NCBI GenBank assembly: GCA_030636125.1
Contig: DAOVXM010000008.1
Coordinates: forward strand, 1 to 19,203
DNA: 19,203 bases
Direction: 5' to 3'
Origin: Chloroflexota bacterium
Lineage (GTDB): Bacteria > Chloroflexota > Anaerolineae > Anaerolineales > UBA4823
Part shown: positions 1 to 7,180 of the stretch, one piece after another
How positions within the stretch are numbered: the first letter of the stretch is position 1
How the letters are laid out: each line of letters begins with the position of its first letter
Notes under the pieces: model-generated
Database searches by the model: none
What the model saw: only the letters and a program-made list of their open reading frames with translations
What the model was told of the DNA's origin: nothing
Translations under genes and position numbers: made by a program

Positions 1-80
1 AAATAATTTTAAATATTTTATTGTCTTACTAGTATTGATTGCAAATAATTTTAAATATTTCGTCCTACTAGTATTAGTAG
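1..80. repeat. 42-nt direct repeat, about 1.9 copies, running off the left edge
   Basis: The 18-mer AAATAATTTTAAATATTT is found exactly at 1-18 and 43-60. The following segments are also related: CTTACTAGTATT (24-35) and CCTACTAGTATT (64-75). The period of 42 nt is a multiple of three and keeps the minus-strand reading frame open. Confidence 0.8.
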
Positions 81-180
81 CCCCCCAATCATCTAAAGAT
101 ACATATTTAGATGAAAGGACTTCTCTAGGCTTAACTGCTAATCCCATTCCTAATGCTAGACTATCTAAATTTCCGAACAT
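1..180 (-). CDS. Partial unrecognised ORF with in-frame tandem repeat (5' end only)
   Basis: The minus strand is open from an ATG at 178-180 to the window edge (60 codons, no stop). A Shine-Dalgarno-like GAGGT (minus strand of 187-191) sits seven nt before the ATG, and the start lies 4 nt after the gtrA stop, so the gene would be last in the epimerase-gtrA operon. The visible product starts MFGNLDSLALGMGLAV. It then contains a 14-residue repeat in which KYLKLF occurs twice and the segments ATNTSRT and AINTSKTI alternate with it; the DNA repeat period is 42 nt. Arginine codons are AGA/AGG and the stretch is very AT-rich, unlike the genes to its right. No family is recognised. Two short palindromes (65-80 and 89-114) lie inside it, so a non-coding repeat region is a real alternative. 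Confidence 0.5.
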   Translation of the reverse strand, partial: MFGNLDSLALGMGLAVKPREVLSSKYVSLDDWGATNTSRTKYLKLFAINTSKTIKYLKLF

Positions 181-184
181 TTGC

Positions 185-661
185 TTACCTCGCTTTTAAC
201 ATTTTAAGTTGTTTAGCAAGTGTTGAAATTGATTTCCGCTGCTTACGCTGCTTATAAACAATAACTACAACTACTGCTATTGCTAGAGCCAAATTATGCC
301 CAATAAATTCCGCATGGCTCGAAAGTTGGGTTGACCCAAATAGTGTACTTAAGCGTTTATCAAGAAAAGCAAACAGTGGTGTCCTGATAGCTAAACCAAT
401 CATGCTAATAATAATAAATTGAACCAGTTGACGCCTTGGTGTCTTTGAACGCGAATCTGAATAAGTCCAATATCGATTCCACAAAAAGTTGTTGACGATT
501 GCCGCTGAGAATGACAATACACTTGCCCAGATCGCCGCGATTCCTATAAGCCCTGCTAATAGATTAAATGTGCCGAAATCGACAATCGCACCCAAGGTCC
601 CCACAATAGCAAAACGGAAAAAACGTGTCCTTTCCCGTGGATTTAAGAGTATCGCAGTCAT
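185..661 (-). CDS. GtrA-like membrane protein
   Basis: The 158-residue protein matches the GtrA family (PF04138), small four-helix membrane proteins thought to move undecaprenyl-linked sugars or otherwise serve surface polysaccharide synthesis. The family-typical opening is visible: [19 protein letters not shown] (about residues 14-32), with the conserved Phe-rich start, a Gly and an Asp within the first helix. Four hydrophobic segments follow at about 16-38, 41-62, 80-100 and 117-137. A polar aromatic stretch ([13 protein letters not shown]) sits after helix 2, and the C-terminus is rich in Lys and Arg. The start codon overlaps the stop of the upstream epimerase in ATGA (658-661), which suggests translational coupling and joint function on a nucleotide sugar or lipid-linked sugar. 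The exact substrate cannot be told from sequence. Confidence 0.88.
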   Translation of the reverse strand: MTAILLNPRERTRFFRFAIVGTLGAIVDFGTFNLLAGLIGIAAIWASVLSFSAAIVNNFLWNRYWTYSDSRSKTPRRQLVQFIIISMIGLAIRTPLFAFLDKRLSTLFGSTQLSSHAEFIGHNLALAIAVVVVIVYKQRKQRKSISTLAKQLKMLKAR

Positions 662-1617
662 ACAATCCCCATCTCACCCTTGAAGTAAGGTATCGTTCGA
701 CTTATACCGTCTTCCAGGTTAATATTTGGCTCCCATCCTAAGATTGCTTTAGCTCTCGAAATATCAGGACGTCTACGTTGAGGGTCTCCCTCAGTGCGCG
801 AGGAGTTCTCGAAGATAACTTCAGCATTATTATTAACCAAACGATTAATTGTCTGTGCAAATTCTAAAATAGATATCTCATCCGGATTACCAATATTTAC
901 AGGCATATGTTCATCGGAGTACAACAATCGCACGATTCCATCGATCAAGTCATCTACATAGCAAAAACTCCGAGTCTGACTACCATCACCATAGACGGTG
1001 AGTGATTGGCCGAGTAAAGCCTGTTGTAAAAAATTCGGTACCACCCGTCCATCTTCGATGTGCATTCTTGGGCCATAAGTATTGAATATCCGCACAATTC
1101 TTGTATCAATCCCGTGGAAATGGTGGTACGCCATCGTTAATGCCTCTGCAAAACGCTTTGCTTCATCATAAACCGAACGTGTACCAATCGGGTCCACATG
1201 ACCCCAGTAAGTCTCCGTCTGAGGATGCTCAAGGGGATCTCCATAAATCTCGCTCGTAGAAGCGAGCAGGAAACGTGCCCCAAATGCCCTGGCAACCCCC
1301 AACATATTATGCGTACCTAAAGCACCAGCTTTCATCGTCTGAATGGGCAGATTTACATAACCAAGAGGTGAATTTGGGTTTGGGCTTGCTGGTGAAGCAA
1401 AATGCAGAACCGCATCTAACTTGCCTGGAACAAAAATAAAATCGGAAACATCGTGACGGATAAATGAAAAATTTTGATCACTGGCTAAATGAGCTAAATT
1501 CTCCGGATTTCCTGTGATAAAGTTATCCATGCCAACAACTTGATGACCTTCACTCAACAATTTGTCGCATAAGTGAGACCCGAGAAATCCTGCCGCGCCT
1601 GAAATTAATATACGCAT
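658..1617 (-). CDS. UDP-glucuronate decarboxylase-like NAD-dependent epimerase/dehydratase
   Basis: A 319-residue extended short-chain dehydrogenase. The NAD-binding [10 protein letters not shown] is at residues 7-16 and DNF follows beta-2. The catalytic region shows TSEIYGDP (121-128) and the Tyr150-x3-Lys154 pair within [22 protein letters not shown] and a C-terminal [17 protein letters not shown] follow, all as in the UDP-xylose synthase (UXS) branch. That branch oxidises and decarboxylates UDP-glucuronate to UDP-xylose. The length fits soluble bacterial UXS of 310-340 residues. A UDP-glucose 4-epimerase or dTDP-glucose dehydratase is less likely because of the [19 protein letters not shown] signature. 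It is the upstream partner of gtrA (ATGA overlap). An AGGA Shine-Dalgarno lies 10-11 nt before the ATG. UXS is inferred from motifs only. Confidence 0.85.
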   Translation of the reverse strand: MRILISGAAGFLGSHLCDKLLSEGHQVVGMDNFITGNPENLAHLASDQNFSFIRHDVSDFIFVPGKLDAVLHFASPASPNPNSPLGYVNLPIQTMKAGALGTHNMLGVARAFGARFLLASTSEIYGDPLEHPQTETYWGHVDPIGTRSVYDEAKRFAEALTMAYHHFHGIDTRIVRIFNTYGPRMHIEDGRVVPNFLQQALLGQSLTVYGDGSQTRSFCYVDDLIDGIVRLLYSDEHMPVNIGNPDEISILEFAQTINRLVNNNAEVIFENSSRTEGDPQRRRPDISRAKAILGWEPNINLEDGISRTIPYFKGEMGIV

Positions 1618-1860
1618 TACGATCTAATTCCTTTTTGTAATAAGTGATTTGCTGAAATATGATGATATGTTTTATTCATGAGATCTAGAATAATCCGATA
1701 AATTAGTGTGCATAATGCCTGTCTACAAATACCGAAAATCCTTATTCGAATAGAATGAGAGGCGGTAACAAAGCATCATTCAATAATCCAATCAAATGAT
1801 TCGTGTACATACCTTGTAGTAATTGTATTACGACCTGTAAATTCTAAGTTTACAGTTTCG
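1618..1860. other. Intergenic stretch, 243 bp, no gene seen
   Basis: No open frame with a plausible start and no RNA gene is visible. Next to the lipoprotein stop lies a perfect 7-bp inverted repeat, CTGTAAA (1835-1841) and TTTACAG (1849-1855). It has no U-tract on the minus strand, so it is a poor intrinsic terminator. A weak minus-strand promoter candidate (TTGTAG, 17 nt, TAATTT) precedes the epimerase but is not convincing. Confidence 0.4.
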
Positions 1861-3459
1861 TTATTGCACAATCTTCCAAGCAATCCGGCTTGTCAATCCG
1901 TCTCCTGTAATTTGTTGGGCCTGTCCACTTTGTGCATTTACCAACCACAAATCACCTTGATAGATCACCGCAAGAGCCAAACCACCCTCCTCCTTAACAG
2001 CTTCGGGTGACCAGACCACTTGTTGTGGCTCCAAACCGGGTTCCCCTTGTGCAGGAAACAACGATCTTTGGTTCGAACCATCTCGATCCATAACCATCAA
2101 GCGATAACGACTGGTATCGCTCTGTGACGGAAAAACGGCTTGTAAAAAAGCCACTTGAAACGTGTCTTCACTTGAAGATTGCGACTGAAACGGTGATGTT
2201 ATTGGGTAAGCAAACATGCCAGCTTGTGGAGTGATATTAAGGGGTGTACCCCCGGTTAGTGGAATTACGGTTACATCAAACTGTTGAGAGTCCTCTGGTG
2301 GTTCATGGTTTACGGTATAAAGTAAATTACCATAAGGATCCCAACTTACTCCTGGAATCCATGCCCAGTCTCCCCCCGTCTGCAAAGGAGCAATTTCCAA
2401 CGTCGGAGTCAAAACACCATCGTTAAAATCTAGCACTCCAATGCTATCCGGTCGAGCATAAGCCAATTTTTCTCCATCCGGGGACCAGACAAAATCCATC
2501 CCCCACCAACCATATACACCACCTGAATTAGGTTCCAGAACTGGTTTTTCTTGCCAATTAGACACCCAGCCAGTCGGGCTAAAGCTGAGTGCATATAGAT
2601 CATTATTCGCCTGCCAACCAGGAGCAGTAGAACGTGGTTCCACGGTTGAAAATACAATTTTCGAATTAGAACCCGGCAACCAATCAGCAAAATGAATAAT
2701 ATTGGATACACCTAAATCGATAAGTTCTAATGGATCTTCTGTAATTTCGGCTGCCCAAAGAGTGTTTATCTCTTCTTCATCAGCAGAATTACGGGTGAAC
2801 AATAACAAATTGCCATCTGAGGATAACTCGAAGACCCGCCCATCTAGATCACCGGAGTTTATTAAGGGACGGCGGTTAGCTGTAGTCTGTTCCATCATCC
2901 AGGCATTGCCCCCAAGCAGATAGATCAATCGTCCCGGGATTGATACTTGAGTAAAAGGTGTCTGGATACCCACCATTACGACCTCGGGAACGGCTTCCTT
3001 GACCACCACATATTTCACCGATCTTTTCGAAACCTCAACACCATCTTCGAAGACATGCCGATAAGTAATTTCTTGCAAACCATTCTCACCACTTTGAGCT
3101 AGTAGTTTCTCTTGATCCGGTAAAGATTCGGTTTGTAAAATTTTCCGTTCGAATGGGATGATCTCTTGCTCAACGGTGAACTCTTCCTCGACTCGTATGA
3201 CTCGAATGGTCGCCCCATTAGTCAATAACGTATACGATGGCGGTTCTACTCGATCTAATGTGCCTAGAGCTAAACCAGCTTTATCGAGTGCTTGTTGAAC
3301 TGTACTCCCCGCAGGTACCTGCACATTTACACTCTGCTCATCAGCCGAAACCACAACACCCATCATAGATTGTGTAGCCTGTGGAGGGGTACATCCCACC
3401 AATAGGAAGAATAGAAATGAAAATAGATATGCCCAAAAAGAGGAGTGGTATAATCTCAT
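1861..3459 (-). CDS. Lipoprotein with DUF348, G5 and PD40-type beta-propeller
   Basis: The 532-residue protein starts with a lipoprotein signal peptide: a hydrophobic core at 9-21 and a lipobox LVGC with Cys23. Residues about 34-90 resemble DUF348, the ubiquitin-like fold next to G5 in YabE/Rpf-type wall proteins; note AGSTVQQALDKAGL. Residues about 91-166 look like a G5 domain (EEEFTVEQEIIPFERKI, then a Gly-rich turn and SVKYVVVKEAVPEV). G5 domains are thought to bind cell-surface glycans. From about 170 to the end there are repeating beta units with WSPDGEKLAYARPD and similar motifs, typical of TolB/PD40 propellers. The whole is an extracytoplasmic, probably wall-contacting protein. No catalytic domain is visible, which differs from YabE. 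The Shine-Dalgarno is weak (AAAGG, about 12 nt upstream). Confidence 0.8.
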   Translation of the reverse strand: MRLYHSSFWAYLFSFLFFLLVGCTPPQATQSMMGVVVSADEQSVNVQVPAGSTVQQALDKAGLALGTLDRVEPPSYTLLTNGATIRVIRVEEEFTVEQEIIPFERKILQTESLPDQEKLLAQSGENGLQEITYRHVFEDGVEVSKRSVKYVVVKEAVPEVVMVGIQTPFTQVSIPGRLIYLLGGNAWMMEQTTANRRPLINSGDLDGRVFELSSDGNLLLFTRNSADEEEINTLWAAEITEDPLELIDLGVSNIIHFADWLPGSNSKIVFSTVEPRSTAPGWQANNDLYALSFSPTGWVSNWQEKPVLEPNSGGVYGWWGMDFVWSPDGEKLAYARPDSIGVLDFNDGVLTPTLEIAPLQTGGDWAWIPGVSWDPYGNLLYTVNHEPPEDSQQFDVTVIPLTGGTPLNITPQAGMFAYPITSPFQSQSSSEDTFQVAFLQAVFPSQSDTSRYRLMVMDRDGSNQRSLFPAQGEPGLEPQQVVWSPEAVKEEGGLALAVIYQGDLWLVNAQSGQAQQITGDGLTSRIAWKIVQ

Positions 3460-3536
3460 CTCGGCGTTTGCCTTTGTTGGGATTACAGCAGTTGAATGTT
3501 TTCCGCCATTGAAAACCTAAAGAAATACAGGCGAAC

Positions 3537-4115
3537 TTACCGAGTATGACCAACTATTGTCATCAGGCCATCAGCGATTAAGATACTTTCGACATAAATA
3601 TCCTTAATCCTCGGGCTGATATTGTCAGTAAAAACAGAACCGATTTGCCCTGAGATCTCCTTCAACATACTATCAGGGAGTTCTAAAGGACCAACCTTTG
3701 CCGAAAGGATATTAATCTGCGGGTGTCCATCTGAATCTGTGGTTAATACAAGATTCATTTGAGCAGGGACCATAAAACCACTCTGAAGGACATTACCCTT
3801 AATTTGCACTTCTCCATCCCGCAAATATATCTGGGGTTCATAAAAGATGGGATCAGACTGTTTCTCAAGTTCAATTGCCACAAGTGATGTGATTTCAGCT
3901 TCGTCAATAACCAACGTGACCTTTTCACCGACCATTAAACTCTCTGCAGTAGTTGATAAATCTTCACGCAAGTTATCCGCCGATTCAGTCGTAATTGGAA
4001 TAGGTGCCTTCTCAACAGGAGTCGGCGAGATCCTATTGAATAGATTACAAGCCAGACTCGATATTACCAAGATAACCAAGGCTAAAATGACTCGTCCGTA
4101 CCGTATGTTATTCAT
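3537..4115 (-). CDS. Small lipoprotein, YpmS/LmeA-like
   Basis: A 192-residue protein with an N-terminal signal segment and lipobox SLAC (Cys23), followed by a short Ser/Pro/Thr-rich linker. The mature part has the alternating beta pattern of the YpmS (DUF2140) and LmeA (DUF2993) type, small lipid-binding proteins of the envelope. VTLVIDEAEITSLVAIEL resembles the first strand-helix unit, and a late GPLELPDSMLKEI segment matches the vG.l.lP pattern of those families. The assignment rests on pattern resemblance and stays tentative. It is followed 77 nt later by the G5 lipoprotein on the same strand, so the two may be co-transcribed. GGGAG lies 9 nt before the ATG (minus strand of 4125-4129) and supports the start. 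Confidence 0.65.
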   Translation of the reverse strand: MNNIRYGRVILALVILVISSLACNLFNRISPTPVEKAPIPITTESADNLREDLSTTAESLMVGEKVTLVIDEAEITSLVAIELEKQSDPIFYEPQIYLRDGEVQIKGNVLQSGFMVPAQMNLVLTTDSDGHPQINILSAKVGPLELPDSMLKEISGQIGSVFTDNISPRIKDIYVESILIADGLMTIVGHTR

Positions 4116-4259
4116 ACCTATAAACTCCCAAACATTTAATCTAGTGGTGCAATACAGTTTTGATCAGCTTCCCCAAACAATCTCGTTGAACCTGGGGACT
4201 GCCAAGACTACGCTCTTGCATACTTTGAATATTTGCAATCCGCCAAATTGTAACATAGC

Positions 4260-4880
4260 ATGAGTGAGACAGCTACTGAACCTAGAGAACTAAGTTTAAG
4301 CGCTCTCCTGGAAGCGCTCTTATTTATCGCGCCTGTACCCGTAACTCCTGGTCAAATGGCTACAGTCTTAGGGGTATCGACTCACCAAATTGAGATAGCT
4401 ATCTCCGAACTGGATGCACTCTACACTGAAAGTGGTGATAAACGTGGCCTACGTATCCGGCTTCACCGGGGACGTATACAATTGACGACGGCTCCTCAAG
4501 CCTCTGCTACTATAGAAAAGTTCCTGGGATTGGATTCCACTACTAGATTAAGTCACGCCGCTCTAGAGGCTTTAGCGATAATTGCCTACCAGGAACCTGT
4601 AACCCGCCCTCAAATTGATGCCATTCGTGGGGTAAACAGCGACGGAGTTCTTAAAAATTTGCTTAGCAAAGGTTTAATCCAAGAAGTTGGTCGGGCTGAT
4701 GCCCCAGGCCGACCGTTTCTGTACAGCATAACCACAGATTTTTTGGGTCACTTCGGACTTTCATCTTTGGATGAACTTCCACCCTTGGAAAAATCTCCTG
4801 AGGAAATTGAAGATATTGATCATCCATCTGATCATTCCTCGCAAATTCCATCTACCCCAGTGTCATCAAATGGATATTAA
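4260..4880 (+). CDS. scpB: Segregation and condensation protein B
   Basis: A 206-residue ScpB, the winged-helix subunit that, with the kleisin ScpA, forms the SMC condensin complex for chromosome organisation. The N-terminal LSALLEALLFIAPVPVTPGQ and the second winged helix HAALEALAIIAYQEPVTRPQ with IRGVNSDGVLKNLLSKGLI and GRADAPGRPFLYSITTDFL are family hallmarks. The C-terminal 35 residues are acidic and Ser/Pro-rich, as is usual for poorly conserved ScpB tails. scpA, normally next door, is absent; upstream lies a divergent lipoprotein gene. The pseudouridine synthase follows after 35 nt, a common scpB-rluB pairing. No Shine-Dalgarno precedes the ATG, so translation may be leaderless or start by another route. 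Confidence 0.93.
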   Translation: MSETATEPRELSLSALLEALLFIAPVPVTPGQMATVLGVSTHQIEIAISELDALYTESGDKRGLRIRLHRGRIQLTTAPQASATIEKFLGLDSTTRLSHAALEALAIIAYQEPVTRPQIDAIRGVNSDGVLKNLLSKGLIQEVGRADAPGRPFLYSITTDFLGHFGLSSLDELPPLEKSPEEIEDIDHPSDHSSQIPSTPVSSNGY

Positions 4881-4915
4881 ATAATCCACCATTTCCCTAG
4901 GAATTTGTAAGAACT

Positions 4916-5641
4916 ATGGCTACCGAACGCCTCCAAAAAATTCTTGCCCGAGCAGGCTTGGGATCACGCCGAGCATGTGAGGAATTGATTAACTCTGGAC
5001 GTGTCCGCGTCAATGGAGAAATCGCTAAACTTGGGGACAAAGCCGATCCTGAAAAAGATCATATCCTATTTGACGGTCAACCGATCACTCCCCCCCAACC
5101 CTTGACATATGTGGCCCTATACAAACCCCGGGGAGTGCTATCAAGCGTCACCGCCAATGACCCACGTCCGACTGTTCTTGATCTGGTAGATGTACCAGGT
5201 CGTATCTATCCAGTCGGTCGATTGGACGTTGACAGCGAAGGTTTGATCCTGCTTACGAATGATGGTGAACTTGCCAATCGATTGACACATCCCAGATACG
5301 GGCATGAAAAAGAATACCGCGTACTGGTTGCCCGCCAACCCGATAAAAAACAGCTCGAGGTATGGCAACGCGGCGTTGTTTTATCAGACGGTTACCGTAC
5401 TGCTCCGGCTAAGGTGCGTTTCGCATCCACAACCGGGAAAGGCGCCTGGCTACACGTGACCCTGCGTGAAGGTCGTAAACGACAGATTCGCGAGACTGGT
5501 TCGCAGATCGGGCTGCCGGTAGTAAAAATTGTACGTGTTCGCATTGGGACCCTTCGTTTAGGATCTTTGAAACCTCGCCAATGGCGATACCTGACACCCA
5601 AAGAAATTGATAAGTTAAAATTTATAAAGCGTACCAAGTAA
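4916..5641 (+). CDS. rluB: 23S rRNA pseudouridine synthase, RsuA/RluB family
   Basis: A 241-residue enzyme that isomerises uridine to pseudouridine in rRNA. An S4 RNA-binding domain (residues 3-60; RLQKILARAGLGSRRACEEL, SGRVRVNG) is followed by the catalytic domain. GRLDVDSEGLILLTNDG (101-117) holds the catalytic Asp104. KEYRVLV and the late REGRKRQIRETGSQIGLPV segment complete the family pattern. The Lys/Arg-rich C-terminus is typical. RluB (modifying a helix-89-region uridine of 23S rRNA) is the usual name for this gene next to scpB. RsuA or RluE specificity cannot be excluded by sequence alone. AGGA lies about 12 nt upstream of the ATG. The operon ends at the terminator at 5685-5742. Confidence 0.9.
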   Translation: MATERLQKILARAGLGSRRACEELINSGRVRVNGEIAKLGDKADPEKDHILFDGQPITPPQPLTYVALYKPRGVLSSVTANDPRPTVLDLVDVPGRIYPVGRLDVDSEGLILLTNDGELANRLTHPRYGHEKEYRVLVARQPDKKQLEVWQRGVVLSDGYRTAPAKVRFASTTGKGAWLHVTLREGRKRQIRETGSQIGLPVVKIVRVRIGTLRLGSLKPRQWRYLTPKEIDKLKFIKRTK

Positions 5642-5684
5642 AAAAGATTGTAACCAGTAATTAATTCTCAACAATCGGTTCTAC

Positions 5685-5742
5685 AACGCACTAGGCAGTG
5701 AGGAGCTGTTCACTGTCAGGTTTTCCAGGTTAGTGCGTTTTT
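5685..5742 (+). terminator. Strong branched intrinsic terminator after rluB
   Basis: AACGCACTA (5685-5693) pairs perfectly over 9 bp with TAGTGCGTT (5731-5739). A second stem lies inside (GGCAGTGA 5694-5701 with TCACTGTC 5710-5717, one G-U). A run of five T (5738-5742) follows. Only nine nt separate the T-run from the sigma-factor ATG at 5752. Confidence 0.85.
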
Positions 5743-5751
5743 ATAGATAGA

Positions 5752-6300
5752 ATGGGCGAGATGTCCGGCCAAATACTCAATTTGCGTGACGCTGACAGCT
5801 TTGCTCAATTGTTTAATAAAACCCATCTGCCCGTATTTCGATATATATACGGCATACATGGTGGTCCAAAAGATGAAGTAGAAGACCTGACTTCCGAGAC
5901 CTTCATCCGTGCATGGAAAGCACGCCATCGCTTCAAGGGTGAAGAAGATGCTGCCTTACGCTGGTTGATTCAAATTGCTCGGAACCTAGTGATTGACTCT
6001 AGCAGACGTTCAAAAGTACGAGGCACACATCAAAGTATCGAAGATATTGGTATGCATGTAAATTTGCACTCACGAGATTTAAGCCCAGAAGATCAAATAG
6101 CTAATCAAGAGCAATACCAGACATTGGGACTTCTCCTCAACAATCTGCCCTACCAACAGCGCGAGATGCTCGTTCTACGCTACATGCTGGGATGGCAAGT
6201 GAAACAAATCGCATCACACCTGAACATGGCTGAGAACACTGTATCCGTCTATCTCCGGCGAATACTTAGCCGTCTTCGCAAAGATTGGCCAGATAATTAA
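5752..6300 (+). CDS. ECF-like sigma-70 family RNA polymerase sigma factor
   Basis: A 182-residue sigma factor with only regions 2 and 4, as in the ECF group. Region 2 (about 15-65) shows FAQLFNKTHLPVFRYIYG, the EVEDLTSETFIRAWKARHRF core-binding motif and RWLIQIARNLVIDSSRR. Region 4 (about 127-178) shows LNNLPYQQREMLVLRYMLG and the helix-turn-helix VKQIASHLNMAENTVSVYLRR for -35 recognition. The gene is followed after 40 nt by a membrane protein that is probably its anti-sigma factor. The start is uncertain: the ATG at 5752 has no Shine-Dalgarno and sits just behind a terminator. A second in-frame ATG at 5761 is directly preceded by GGGCGAG, too close to act as a normal site. Confidence 0.88.
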   Translation: MGEMSGQILNLRDADSFAQLFNKTHLPVFRYIYGIHGGPKDEVEDLTSETFIRAWKARHRFKGEEDAALRWLIQIARNLVIDSSRRSKVRGTHQSIEDIGMHVNLHSRDLSPEDQIANQEQYQTLGLLLNNLPYQQREMLVLRYMLGWQVKQIASHLNMAENTVSVYLRRILSRLRKDWPDN

Positions 6301-6317
6301 GCTTACGTTTTTTTATC

Positions 6318-6344
6318 ATGTACAACAAGATTGCCGAAAAATGA
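6318..6344 (+). CDS. Possible 8-codon leader ORF overlapping the anti-sigma start
   Basis: ATG at 6318 opens eight codons (MYNKIAEK) whose TGA (6342-6344) overlaps the ATG of the next gene (6341-6343) in the pattern AATGA. It has no clear Shine-Dalgarno and may be chance. If translated, it would couple ribosomes into the anti-sigma gene. Confidence 0.2.
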   Translation: MYNKIAEK

Positions 6345-7180
6345 ATAAAGCCAACAGTAAACCCGACGAGAGCCAAATCGTTGACCTATTACAGGCATTT
6401 CAACCACATCCCAGTTCAGGTTTTTACCAACGTATGGAGATGTCCCCGTGGGTCAGATTAAAGGGGCGACATAAGGATAGAATATCCATAACTGACCGAT
6501 TACTAACGCCCCAGTTCCAGATAAGGGCTTTTGTTGTCATAATAATATTAATTCTGGTGATTGTTACGGGAGTTTTTACCGCCCCAAACTTAATCGCGAT
6601 AGCCCAACAAATTGCCCAATACATATTACCAGCTGAGAGTGATCAACTCTCCCTCCCATTCACGAATTCTGCAACCGATGGCTCTTCTATTCTAGACTCG
6701 CCTGAAAACTTTTCGCTTAGCCAATCTGAAGCGCAAGATCTTGCTGGCTTCACGCTAAAGAAAATATCTTTTCCGATCTATGGATTAACCTTTACCGGCG
6801 CGCAATATGACCCAAACTTGCAGGCTGTAAAAATGCGTTATGCTGGTGGTGGTGCCCTGTTGTTATTTACACAGCGACCCCATGGTATTGTCGAAGAATA
6901 TACCAGTGTTGGTGCTAGCGCACCAATATACATTGTGAAGGTGCGGGGTGTTGAAGGTGAGTATGTTGAAGGTGGTTGGCGAGTGCTCTCCGATAATGAA
7001 GAACCCTCCTTCACAGCAATCCCTGGTAGAGAGGTTAATCTGGGTGTTGTTTGGGATCCAAAGTTACCCCAACGAATTTTACGTTGGCAAGAAAAGGATC
7101 ATATATTCGAGATTTTACTCACTGGCAGCCATAACTTGGAAAAATCCGATATATTAAAAATAGCAGATCAGATCAAATAG
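6341..7180 (+). CDS. Probable single-pass anti-sigma factor
   Basis: A 279-residue protein. The cytoplasmic part (1-60) contains QAFQPHPSSGFYQRMEMSPW, a pattern I associate with membrane proteins encoded after ECF sigma genes in Chloroflexota. One membrane helix spans about 61-83 (FVVIIILILVIVTGVF). An extracytoplasmic part of about 195 residues has alternating beta strands (ISFPIYGLTFTGAQYDP, VKMRYAGGGALLLFTQRP). It resembles the MucB/RseB or DUF4367-like sensing domains, which match fatty-acid or lipoprotein carriers. It lacks the HxxxCxxC zinc motif of ZAS anti-sigma factors. The assignment rests on position, topology and this weak resemblance. It would hold the sigma factor at the membrane until an envelope signal is sensed. 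No strong ribosome site is visible. Confidence 0.65.
   Translation: MNKANSKPDESQIVDLLQAFQPHPSSGFYQRMEMSPWVRLKGRHKDRISITDRLLTPQFQIRAFVVIIILILVIVTGVFTAPNLIAIAQQIAQYILPAESDQLSLPFTNSATDGSSILDSPENFSLSQSEAQDLAGFTLKKISFPIYGLTFTGAQYDPNLQAVKMRYAGGGALLLFTQRPHGIVEEYTSVGASAPIYIVKVRGVEGEYVEGGWRVLSDNEEPSFTAIPGREVNLGVVWDPKLPQRILRWQEKDHIFEILLTGSHNLEKSDILKIADQIK

Noticed and set aside
1..60. CRISPR-like pair of repeats
   Set aside because: There are only two copies, the spacer is about 24 nt and itself repetitive, and the repeat keeps a reading frame.
1835..1855. Hairpin just after the G5 lipoprotein stop as a terminator
   Set aside because: The 7-bp AT-rich stem has no U-tract on the minus strand. It is noted within the intergenic entry only.
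3446..3454. TGGTATAAT on the plus strand, an apparent extended -10
   Set aside because: It lies inside the start of the G5 lipoprotein gene, with no plus-strand gene within the next 800 nt.
3847..4263. A 138-codon plus-strand frame opposite the small lipoprotein
   Set aside because: It overlaps the lipoprotein antisense and ends across the scpB start. The lipobox and beta pattern of the minus-strand protein are more convincing.
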